Assembly (NCBI GenBank): GCA_029721515.1
Contig: CM056561.1
Location: 17,966,635-18,030,634, forward strand
Length of the DNA stretch: 64,000 nucleotides
DNA from: Synanceia verrucosa
Lineage: Eukaryota > Chordata > Actinopteri > Perciformes > Synanceiidae
Direction: 5' to 3'
Positions within the stretch are counted from its first letter, which is position 1; each line of letters begins with the position of its first letter. The notes under the pieces were generated by a model, which was given only the letters and a program-made list of their open reading frames with translations, searched no databases and was not told the DNA's origin. Positions 11,073 through 22,241 of this stretch are shown in pieces. The translations under genes were made by a program, and so were the position numbers.

Positions 11073-14000
11073 TACAGCTCTCAAGCATCTCACACTGATC
11101 ATTATTCTCGACCCACCATTCACAGAGGTTTATATTTACAGCACAGTAACGAGAAGACGTTTTATCAGGCAATTGCTCCTTTGTATTTACAAAGCACATG
11201 AACAGTTATTACAAAACTGTGCAGGAAATAAGGGATTCCTTGTTACTAATACAAGACCGTGTTAATAAATGTGCAATTTTTCCAAGCAATGAAATTCATC
11301 TGATAGTGATGAAAATTATGAATTTGAGCCTGTTTTTCATTGCAAGTCAAAATCTGAAAACACTCTGAAGTGATCTGGACAACTTAACATCAGACACTAG
11401 CTTTGCTGTTTTGTCTCTTGTAGTCTGCGTGACAGCTCACTCTCAAAAGTGGCACTTGATAGTTTTCACCAGTGGATTTATGCAGCTCAGAACTTAGTCT
11501 GTATTGTTGAGCTCCAAATCTGGGCCACATATGATAACAGAATTATCCTTCTGTACAGAAAGCGTGCGGATACTCGTGCAGCTGTCTGTCATCCGAGGCT
11601 TGCTAGATGCAAAATAGCTCGTGGCTGTGGGTGTCTGATAGATTTCAGTTTCTTTTCGAGCACAGCTTAACTCTACTGGAGAGAGTGTGTGGGCATGTCT
11701 CACTCTGACCCAAACACACTTTTCCTGCTGACCGCCGCAGCAGAGTAGTTTGTGTACAGCAAGCCAGTGTGTCTCTTACCATGAGGACAGATTATATTTT
11801 GGTGGATATGTATTAATGCATTTCCCTCAACACATTCCACAAAATTGAAAATGAATACAATTCATGTAACTGTGGAGCTTCGGTCAGAATTTCTAACAGT
11901 CTCAACCCTCGGCTAAACCGTAGACCATTTCAAGTTCAGCACCTTTTTCCACTAAGTGGTTTTGAAATTTAATAAAATTCTTATTATGGGCTGTGCAGGT
12001 TGAGTCGAAGCTCAATGTTAGGCCATCTGGAAAATACAGATTTTAAAGAGTGTGAGTAAAACTTAAGCACTGCTGCAGGAAACAATTCAGCTAATTGTAA
12101 ACATCTGCAGGTGATATCACCCCTCAGACTACAGACAAAGCAGAGACCAGAAGTCCCACTGAAGAGCTCAGGTTACAAAGGAACACTTACCTACTGAGGG
12201 AAATTTAAAGTGTTTACAGTTTACTCACAGTGACACATTTATTTATTTGTTTTTTTCGTGAACAGAACGCCACGTCCTACAGGCGAAGGCAAAGCTGAAA
12301 ATCCCATTAGAATCAAATGAATGTCAAATTCTGCTGAGTGTTTGCACATGACAAACATCTAACATGGCTAATTGCAGGAAAGTGTCAGGGCGAAACGCAG
12401 CACAAAATGGCGTCATGTATTCCTCGTTTTCGCACAGCAGCAGTGATAAATCCTCAGTTTCTGGTAAACATACTGGAAGCACAAGAACTCTGAGAAATGC
12501 TCATCTCCATCCTCAGCGTTTGTCGCCGCTGAATCATAGCAGCCAGTAAAGAGAGACAGACGTTTTTATTTCATGTAAAAACATGTTATACAGCATAACA
12601 CTGGATTTGTTTCTCTTACGTATTCTGTATTTTATGAGTTAATACCAAAGAATATTTCTGTTAAGAGAAAAAATTCAGTCAACTTCAGAAGCATCAAACA
12701 TTGTCAGTCATACAAATCTGCTGTTACCTATGTTTTCGCCGAACAGTTGATATTAGATGAACTTAAACTTTAACAAAGTACTTTTTTCATAGTCAGTACT
12801 GGCATTACAGGAAAATCTAAAACCATGGAAGAGCATTATGTAAGCCAAGGAATATCACCCCAGGGTTTTTAAGTGTTAATTAGGATAGAGACAATAGTTC
12901 TTTAGCCCACAAATTCCATAATCCCATGATTACAATTACCCTAAAATATAAAACAATACAAATTTGATGTGTATTTAAAACAGTCATACTGTATAGTTTT
13001 ATCTGACATAATAGAAGAGCAAAAATGATAGAATATTGGTGAATCCCAAAAAAACAATTTTATATGTTAACTCAGGAAATAACTTTTTGTTTATTTTATT
13101 GACAAAACTTTATTTCGAAAAAACAACATTAACAAATCAAAAGAACAAGAAGTTTTTTTTTTGTTTTTTTTTCCGGAGCCTCAGGTTGGTTGTTTGTGGC
13201 CGCTCCTCCAGTATTTCACAGTGTGCTCCTGTGTCTGCTTGTGCTGGAGCTGCACAGCTTCCAGTGTTCCCCGTGCTGTAGCGTCACTGGGCACCATCTT
13301 GTGTCCTGAGCTATAGCAGCAGGCTGTTCTGTGGCAGCACACCAGCTGCCTGCAATACAGAGCAGGGAGGGAAGAGGCGATGGGCTCGGCCTATTTCAGA
13401 TTTGGGCCTGTGAGTTATTGACCCCCCTTGATAAACCCCTCTGAATGACAGCGGCATAATTCAGCCTAAAAGTTTGCACTGTCACCGGGATGAGCTAACT
13501 GTCTCCGCTGAATATATGGGTGCAATTTTCGAAATAGGTTTATAGCAATTCTTGGGAGAGGAGGGCGAGATAGTGATATTACTGACTTTATCACTGCAGC
13601 TGAGCAGCATCTAGCACCTCTGTATCTCTCTATTCCTCCACTGTAGAGCAGTGAACGATCACGCAGCACACACATTCTACTAGGTATTACTAAAGAGAAA
13701 AGAGTCCGGAAAAGAGTTCTAATGGGCGACAGGCAAATGATATGTCATTATTACAGTAATGCTGTGTTATCCACTCTTATCACAAGATTACGTGGTTGTT
13801 CTTCTTCCTGGTGGTGGTATTTTACATTAAGTTTAGTATCTTAACTCAGTGTGTGCCTCATTGTTTGTCTTCTTGCAAATGGATTGAGTATCTGGATAAA
13901 CAATTGTAGTGTTTTTTCCATCTGATGGGTAAATTTCGCTGAATTAGTATTCAAGTGCAGTGCCTTTATGCTGTCTCACATCACCGTTTTTCCTCAAATA

Positions 14001-14964
14001 AGATAATCTTTGGTGTAATGTGTAGTTTAAGGATATTATCAGAATTTGCAGAAACTTTTCACAGTTCAGTTTTGATCTGATTTTCGATGATAATCCATAT
14101 TTACCCGAAGAACTATTACCTGAAATGACTAACATGGAATCACCATGATTATAATTTAATAGTAATGGGAGACCTGTTAAGCAAAAGGCATAATAGTGAG
14201 TCATCCTGTCTATAAAGTGCACCTTTTATCCCAGCACATTTTCCCCAGTCAGGCTGCATTCTTAATGTGTTTTCATCAGTGTAATATGAACAGCTCATTG
14301 TTGAAATCTCACTGAATCTTTTTTTCTTCTGCTTCCTCTTCTTGTGCCTTTCATGTGTCAAGAATCTGAACCCCGTAAGAATCTAATATACTGAGCCCAG
14401 TATAGTGCATCCTATAAATTGATTTTGACCCAAGCCTTTGAACAAAAGGAACACTGTTGCGTTGCCATCCACGGCTGATGCCACTCCCTCTTTGGCTCAC
14501 GCTGAATGCTCTCTCTTTAGCAGTGCGATGGGTGGTAGCTGGCTTATTTAGTTGGTTGGGGAGAGGTAGGCAGAGCAAAGATGGGCTTTCTGTGACTGGC
14601 ACCGATCAATCACTCTGTGAGGGGAAGCTAATGAAGCAGGCTATGGTTTATTAAAGGGTTAGCAGAGAAAAGATTACTGCGGGGCCCTCAGCTTCCCAGA
14701 AGCCCAGGAGAAGGAGGATACAGCGCACCTCTAATGGTTCGAGGCTAGCCATAAAGCAATCGAGGTATTTGCTCTAAGCTGGTACCTTTAATGCAATCTG
14801 GGTGTGGATACAGATAGTTTTTGGCTAAAGTGAAGGAGAAAATAAACACAGCAGTACTGAAAAATGCTGCAGGTTTGGTAATAAAATACAATATTTGACC
14901 ACTGCATGGTAACATGTCAACATGGATTACTGACGTACAGCGCAAGTCTATTGCAATTCTGTTC
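11073..14964. other. Intronic non-coding DNA, no gene seen
   Basis: Mostly AT-rich (especially 12550-13160), with a T-rich stretch at 13155-13172. From about 13175 to 13420 the base composition becomes more GC-rich, with no convincing coding frame. Confidence 0.5.
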
Positions 14965-15105
14965 CAAGGTGCTAATATAGGTATATTCAGGCACACAGTG
15001 TAACAAAATTTATATTTTCTGAACACTAAAGTATGTAAACATGTTTTAGTAGAAACACAAAATCCAAGTACGAATCTGAAAACGTGCACTATATGGGACC
15101 TTTAA
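14965..15105 (+). repeat. MITE-like interspersed repeat, family A, copy 2 (3' part)
   Basis: This shares with copy 1 (2886) the blocks 'aggtgctaa', 'aggtatattca', 'gtatgtaaacatgtt' and the end 'gggacctttaa', in the same order and orientation. Only the right-hand part of the family is recognisable. Confidence 0.65.
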
Positions 15106-15143
15106 CGTTCAGCGGGTGAAGTCTGTAAAACAACCGTATCCTG

Positions 15144-15162
15144 AAAAAAAAAAAAAAAAAAA
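15144..15162. repeat. Poly(A) tract
   Basis: Nineteen consecutive A, about 40 bp past the end of family A copy 2. It may be independent of that element. Confidence 0.85.
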
Positions 15163-15689
15163 TTACAAGCACATCGAAAACCTCTCTAAGACAGTTTGAA
15201 AGACAAATGAGTAGCAGGGGAGTGAAAAATGCAAAGCAGATGTTTTTCTCACCGTTTTTAATGGCAGGGAGACATTACCGATGCCATTACAGAGACCTTT
15301 TATGGCTTCTTTTAATCCCCCGGCCTGCCGGAGGAAAGAACCCCCTTGTGGTGCAGAGTAGCCTCTTTTTACTTCAGAGCAACAATTTGAACCCATTTCC
15401 AACTCACTTCCCTAATCTGCCACAGGGTTTACATGGCTTCCTCTGTAATTATTCTGCTCTGAATCAAAGGTAAAGAGGCATTAAAATACACCTCTTAGGT
15501 AAACATATGCTGCCCATCACATAGGGTCTGACTCACCACATCTTTTGTAACAAATAGTCCAGAAATACTGCATTCCCCCCTTTTCTTGCTGCAATGTTTG
15601 GTCATTTGGTTCGCATTCTCAAATGATCACTGATGATGACATCCAATAAGCACCTTGTAACTTTAGTTCCAGGTTAGATTTACATGTGG

Positions 15690-16120
15690 TGCTGCGGTTC
15701 GCTGTCTGCTTCCCGCATCAGACCCAACCTGTAAAGCTCAGAGGAGCACTTACAGGGGTCTGGTTAGGGGCTAAAAATGAGGAGGAGATGAACTATACGG
15801 CTCCGTCTCGCAGTCCGGCTGACAGTATATCAGCGGAATCGCAGCCGCTCGGGCGTGTGTGTGAACGCTCTGCTCGTAAATATCTCCCCCAACTCCTCTC
15901 ACACCACCCCAAAGGGGGGCCTCTCTGATGGTGATGGCGAAAGGATGTCGCTGTCTGGGTGATTGAGTGCTGCTGGTCCTGGCCCTGGGCACATCCCGCT
16001 CTGAGTCCAAGTGGAAAGGCCCTACCGCTGAGCGGCGGCCTGAAGGGACGAGCCTGGAGGCGAGCAGCCACACAGCAGCAGCAGGGACGCTCCTCTCTGA
16101 CACAAGAACACCAACTTCTA
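15690..16120. promoter_or_regulatory. GC- and CpG-rich intronic patch, candidate regulatory region or alternative promoter
   Basis: By eye this stretch has roughly twenty CpG dinucleotides and a high GC content, in contrast with the AT-rich intron around it. It includes blocks such as 'gcagccgctcgggcgtg' and 'ctgagcggcggcctg'. Overlapping open frames occur on both strands but none has a recognisable product. A CpG-island-like promoter or an enhancer is possible; nothing in the sequence proves transcription. Confidence 0.3.
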
Positions 16121-19100
16121 TTGCTATTGAACGAGCAGACAATAGGAAGTATTAAATATTCAATTCAAACTATATTTTACACATTTATGTGTATGTGCAA
16201 AATCTGCCTTATCTGAACTCGCGCCCGTCTCTCCAAGTCGTTGTCGCTCACTCAGAAATCTGAAATAATCAAGGCGCAGTAATTAGCCTTACTTGCTGAA
16301 TTGTAATTGGGGGCAGAGGGAGGTTGCTCATCCTATATCCCCCCCCTCGTTTAATAATTGCAGACTTTAGCGTGCCCTCTGTTTTAATTTTTTTCGATCC
16401 TTCCAAGCTTGTTCCCATAGATGCCGATGCTATTTTAATGCAGTGGCTCTTACGCCTTTCATCAGTCATTTGAGGCTCCAGTGTTTCTGAGAGAGAGAGA
16501 GGGGAGAGTTCATCTTGGAAACTCAACTGTCTATTCCCTTTTTGGGTTTTTTCAGCGCCGTCAGCCTTCCCTCTGCCTCCGCCGTGAGAGCCTTGACACT
16601 GTCCAGGTCCGTCCTACTTGGCAAGAGGGAGAGCTACAGAGAAAGGCAGAGTTTATTTCCTGTTCTTGTGAATCATATATCAGTACAATTCCCCTCTGTG
16701 CTGTTTGGCAACGGCGGAATGACGGGTGTCATTTATCATACGGGCTGAAAGAGGCTGTGGGAAAAGGGATTTGGAATCTTCTGGAAGTGTGTGGACTCTC
16801 CTTAGTGGTGAATCATTAAACGGAGGAGTTTTTCAACAGGGATATGAGTAACTCCTCGCACTGGTACTTTGTTCACCGGCTGGCTCAATCATTAAACATC
16901 TCAAAAATATTACTACTTTTATATGAAATGTGAAGGAACATGGCGTTTAACTTGTAATTTGGATATTTTGGCCTGCTGAATCCATTAAATGCAAGCTCCA
17001 CAGTTTGCGCTTTGCCCGAATACTTTATTTAAGCTAATTTGAATTTACAAATTTGATTAACACTGCATTTGTCAGCTCCTTGTTGTCCTGCTAAGTGACG
17101 ACATTTTCATCTTCATATACAGTTATTTTCTGCTCTCGCTTATGTTGACTGGTATTTAAGATTGTGCTTTATAAACATTTTTGTGTTCCTTTGGATTCTT
17201 CTTTTCACTTGTCAGGGATGGTTACTATTTCCCACACTTTGAGTTGGGTGATCAAAGAAAACGACTTTTGATAGTCTGTCATCGGCTCCTCAGCCTGCAC
17301 TGGCAGAAATAAACGTGTCAAGCTTTAACTTATCCTCACAAAAACATACTCCTAACCCCTGCTGCTCTAATTGAGTGTAACTCCCAGAAACCTGTGAACA
17401 CACATGCAAAACTGAGTAGATCATAAATCAGGCTTCTATAGACAGCCGCTGCCACCCCACCCCTGCCAGAGCCTCCCCCCAAAGGAGCTACTGGTTTCCA
17501 TGAGCTGGCTGGAAATCAGTCTTTTCTTTATGATATTTTTGTACCACCATCCAGAGTATTTTTTTTTTTTAAGTTCGTTGAAGTCCTCATCAAAGGAAAA
17601 GTGTCAATAAGGTATTGTGTAGGGAAATGGGGCCTGGGCGCGTTTCAGCTGTCAGCAACTGTTAGCTGTCTCTCATGTGCAGATCACAAAGTTAAATGTG
17701 CTGTCAGCAAGTCCTCAGCTAGAAATAGACGTGTTGAGGTTAGCCTGAGAAGCACCGCCACCCCCTGCTGCCCAGTCGAATGTGGATCCATCAAACAGCG
17801 CGAGCACGTATCAAATCCGAGCACAAAAGGTGTAATGAAGTAGTTCAGGTTTTCCAAGGTGTCGGAATCTGCTGCGAAACAAAATGATCCAGAGCTACCT
17901 TTTGGTTCGTCTCAGGCTGCATTAATAACACATCTGATGCTGATGTTGTTTGGTAATATTTCGCTGTGAAGCTACAGCACTGTTCAGTCAGGTCTGGGCT
18001 GCCTTTTTCTTTCTTGCAGAGAGTTATATCTTGATGTTTTCTGAACCTAAGCTCTTAGTGCGTGACCTCTCCCAGAGGCCCAGAGTCCCGGGCTGGTATC
18101 TTGACATGTTAGCCTGCCATCGCCTGCTAAAGAAGAGTGTAGATGCCCCTGAGGTAAATGAAAACATTTGGTTCTTGCCAGACCTGTTCACATCTCAGCT
18201 GGGCCACATGAGCTGGCAGGTGACGCGTGTACAGAGGAGAATCGGAGACCGCAGCGGTGGCCTACTTCTTTTCTTCCACACGGGGCCATGCAGGCCACAG
18301 CCCAGAAACACAGATGGAATATGTTCTTGGCTCACAAAAAAAGCAGTCGGGAAACTGACAAAGGCTGACCTGCATCCAGGTGAAATTCAGGCTGTTTCAC
18401 CACCTTTTTAATGCTCGGGGGATCAGTTTCATTCACTTCCTCTGCTTGTAGTTCTTCACTTTAAAACCCTTGTTGGTGAATTTAGGGGTTCGTTCAGTGG
18501 CTGCACGCTCCTGATCATCCTCATTTTTTGTTGTGTCATTTTCAGAAATAGACTTGACATTGTGTCACCGTCTCATATCCACATCTGCAATTACCAGACA
18601 ATCCACACTGAAGTCCCATGGGAAAGTATGATTGCAATTAAAAGCATGGGGCAAATGTTAATTAAGTAAACTACTTGAAACTGGAAACAGCGAATGTTTT
18701 AAATGTTTTTACTTTTAACCTTGTAATCCTTTTTCACTTCCATTTAGATTCGCAGCCCAGTGCAAATTACTGTCCAATTTTAGAGACACCATCAAGTTAT
18801 TCTTCTTTTTATTCTTTGGTTGAGACTCTTTGCCACACAGTGCTGTTGGTAAATGCTTGGATGTTCTCCACTTTGATTTGAAGGTTGGGGTGGATAGTAT
18901 TGCGGTTCATCGGGTTATTAAATCAGAGGGAATAACAGGCCAACTTCTGGCCATTCTCGTGATTGATGAGCCAAGCTTTATTTGCTGAGGCGGTGTGTTT
19001 GTTCCTGTGTAATTGTCTACCAGATGGCTAAGCTAACTGTTCTTAAATGCCTTCAGACCTGCAGGGGTCCTGGGCCTTAACATTCTCCCGCTAATGACAT

Positions 19101-19307
19101 TGTGCCTGCAAACATCTCATTTTTTTTCCTTTGCTTTTCTGATCTCTAATGTTCAGGATCAAAATGGCTTTGCAAGGCATTTACTTCAAATTATTTCCTC
19201 TGTACAATTCTGTTTTTAATTTGCTCAAAGTACATGTTTTGAAGTCGCCCTGTTGGTAAACTCCTTTTGTGAAAATGAGCCTACTCGAATTTGAAGGGAG
19301 ATGAGGT
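16121..19307. other. Intronic non-coding DNA, possible homeodomain-site cluster at 16240-16460
   Basis: No exon was recognised; the 153-codon open frame at 17950-18411 has no known domain. TAATTA at 16280-16285 and TAATTG at 16304-16309 and 16355-16360 make 16240-16460 a candidate regulatory element. Confidence 0.45.
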
Positions 19308-19324
19308 GGGGGGGGGGGGGGGGG
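19308..19324 (+). repeat. Poly(G) tract
   Basis: Seventeen consecutive G. Such tracts are prone to sequencing and assembly error. Confidence 0.9.
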
Positions 19325-19938
19325 CAGGACTCCACTCGACCTGTGAGGAGTCAGATTGGAGGAGAAAATGGATCTAGGTGGCAGTGTGAGTCATCAATCA
19401 CAGCCCCTCAAGGGGAGCTGCAGCTAAAGCTGCTCTGAAGTGCTATCTGTCAGCTGCTCCGATCCAGCCGGGGGACCAGAGAGGGGCCATATCGCCACCC
19501 ATCAGCTCATACCCAGCAACACAACTGCCATGTAAACATGTGCAGGTGTGCCTGTCAAAATAACCCCTGTCCCAGTTCGCGGGGTTGCGCATACTTTCAC
19601 AAACGGCCAGTCGGCCTTCTCATTGCGAGGATGTAAGAAAAAATATCTCTGGATGTCGCAGTTCCTGTAATAGCTTTCGGATTGTTAAAAGTATTGGGTG
19701 GTTTATTGTAATATAAAAGTGAGTGTATACTGTTTCTCCTGCTCCCCCCCCTCCACAGTCCCTCCCATAGCAATCCTGAATAAAGCCACCAAGTGCTTCT
19801 CCGCCGATGTCGAGCCACGTCTGTCGATACCTCTCAAGATGGATAGTTGTTCTGCATGCTTATTGATTCGGCACAGGCCAAAGATATAAGTATCATTTGT
19901 CATTTCTGGAATTATTTGGAGTCCTAGTTAAAACCCAG

Positions 19939-20007
19939 AGTGGGGAGGGAGGGGGGGATGGCCATGCCTTGGGGGTGGTGGGAGGGGTTGTAGTTGGTGG
20001 GGGAGTA
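19939..20007 (+). other. G-rich tract with G-quadruplex potential
   Basis: Several runs of three to seven G are separated by short loops on the + strand, enough for one or more four-tetrad-run motifs. Confidence 0.5.
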
Positions 20008-21959
20008 GCGGGTTGTCTGCTCTTTGATGAATGACTGCACGGGTTTTTGGTTTTTACTGCGAGCACCGGGGCCCTTTAGCTGCTATTTGCTTTCACCATG
20101 GTCCAAGAAAAACAATGCGATGGGTCCAAGAACTGAGCAGCATCGTCCTGTCATGTAGCGTAACACAGCGAGCAGGGTGGTCCAGGCAGAAGAGTCAGGA
20201 GGAGGGTGGGCTTTGGACACTACATGCTGCTTTTTTCCAAAAGGCCCAGTGGGGTTGCAGGCCATGCCGCTGCTCTGTGGTCCCAGCCGATGGCCCCCTG
20301 AAACATGCTATGAATTTGAATATTTTGCATCCAGGATCTATAATGACAAGCAGATTCTTGTTTTTGATCTTAGAAGAGCATGGGATGGGGAGGTGGAGGG
20401 GATGTTTAGTAACATAAGCTTCATCATATCCCCTGTGACATTGATTATGTCCTGTTTTTGGGCACTAAGCCAGCAGCAGAGCTGGCTTCATTACCGTATG
20501 GATCATCTTTTAAGACCATTTAAGGTCGACGAGAGCGATTGTCCACTAACGACGGAGACTCCAAGAAGTTCATTACACTCAAAACCCTTTGATTTATTTA
20601 GCTGAACAGTCTCTTTTCTTTTATTACCCCCCTTCTTTTGAATTGACTAAAATTGTTTTCATTTTTATTTTAAAGTGCAATTTGAAAGTTGGAGTCAAAG
20701 AGTCTTTTTTTTGGGAGAAAGTGTTTAACAGAGGAACATGTTTAACAGCAACAACAGAGGAGAGAAGAGGAACCTCAGACACGTGAATGACAAGTAATTA
20801 TTTCCCTTGTCCATCAAACTGTGTTTTTGATGGGAGGATGCGATCAAACATGATATTAACAACTTCAAGCCTTCAAAGGAAAACGATTCTGAAATCACAC
20901 GAAGCCCGAGCGTGAGCTTTTGTGTTGAGCTGCGGCATGAATCATTCATAAACATGCACGCTGGGCAGGGCAGCCTTTTTGCCTGACCAATATTATTGCC
21001 ACAGCTTTTTTCAATGCTAGATGACCATTGTGCTTTGGTTTCCATTTTAGCTTGCCAAAAATCTCTCCTCGCAGCGGGAGAGAGAGAGAGGGAGCGACAG
21101 CTTTGTGTGTGTCTTTCGGTTTTAGTCAGTGAATATCCCCATGCCCTCCCCGCATAACCGTCAAACAGGACGGTGGACCAAGCCCACAGTATTCTCATCA
21201 CTTGCCCTTTCTCACATGGACAGAATGAATAACTGCATCCTGCTCTCAGATACAAACAATCACCTCTATATTAGCTGTTTTACACTGTGCTGCAGAAGCA
21301 TCTCATACAAATATATATATATATCAAGTTTGATCAGTTAAAAACAATATACAATGTAAGTATTTATTCATACACATTGTTGCTACAGTGTGTCCTGAAA
21401 GGCTATCTGCATTAACAGAGCAGTCTCTCTCTCCATTTTGTTTGCCAGAGCAGCAAGAGGACAGACAACAGAGACCCCTGCTTAATCCCTTTGGAGAACT
21501 AGTGCATGAATTGATATATCCTCCTCCTCTCTCACTTACTCCCCTCTCTCGCTAATGTCTTTCCTAGAACTTGAACAAACAGCCCGTGCGTGTAGGACAC
21601 ATAAGACAGATGTTTAGGATTACTTTCACCTCATTGCTCTATTGTGTGCACTTAAAGGGAGCTCAGCTGATGTGGAATGCCACTCATTCAGGCTCTGTGC
21701 TCCTACAGGCCTCCTCCTGTTTATCAAAGTGCCATCTGCACTCAAGACACAACAACGCAATATTTTAAAAAGCGGGATGTCGTGAAGAAGTGATTCATTG
21801 GCATGTCGGTTATTTTTCAAATCAAATATCAAATTTATAGATTTGTTTAACTCTATAACTGAAGACTATTAGTTTACATGTGCTTGTGATTCCTCTTTTT
21901 CCCTTTTAGAGAAATAAATGCTAGCCCACTTTCTCCCTGTCACCTTGCTAGCCTCAGTT

Positions 21960-21961
<2 letters not shown>

Positions 21962-21992
<31 letters not shown>
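21962..21992. repeat. (TG)n microsatellite
   Basis: About 15 uninterrupted TG units. Confidence 0.95.
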
Positions 21993-21994
<2 letters not shown>

Positions 21995-22180
21995 ACAGAT
22001 GCAGAAACAAATGGGTCAGGCCCACAGTGATATTGTTGAGGGGTGACATTATCTTTTAGCAGAGCACTTATCTTATCTGGCTGCTGTGGGAAGCCGGAGG
22101 AAGTGGCTATGGGACAGGGGCCGGGGATGCTGCATCTTTAATTACCATTGATATCGCAATAGAGAGGAGAGGGATGGAGG

Positions 22181-22241
22181 AGCGTAGCTGGTGGGGTGGG
22201 TGGGGAGGAGGGGGGTGATGGGGTGAGGTGGGGGGTGTAGT
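22181..22241 (+). other. G-rich tract with G-quadruplex potential
   Basis: Successive G runs (ggtgggg tgggtgggg agg agggggg and onward) with loops of one to a few bases. This is a strong G4 motif on the + strand. Confidence 0.55.

Noticed and set aside
10804..11265. 153-codon frame with a Cys/Val-rich centre
   Set aside because: The centre is the translated GT microsatellite and the rest has no known domain.
20725..21255. Longest non-teashirt frame (176 codons, minus strand)
   Set aside because: Composition is random-like with scattered Cys and Leu, no domain, no promoter or splice support.
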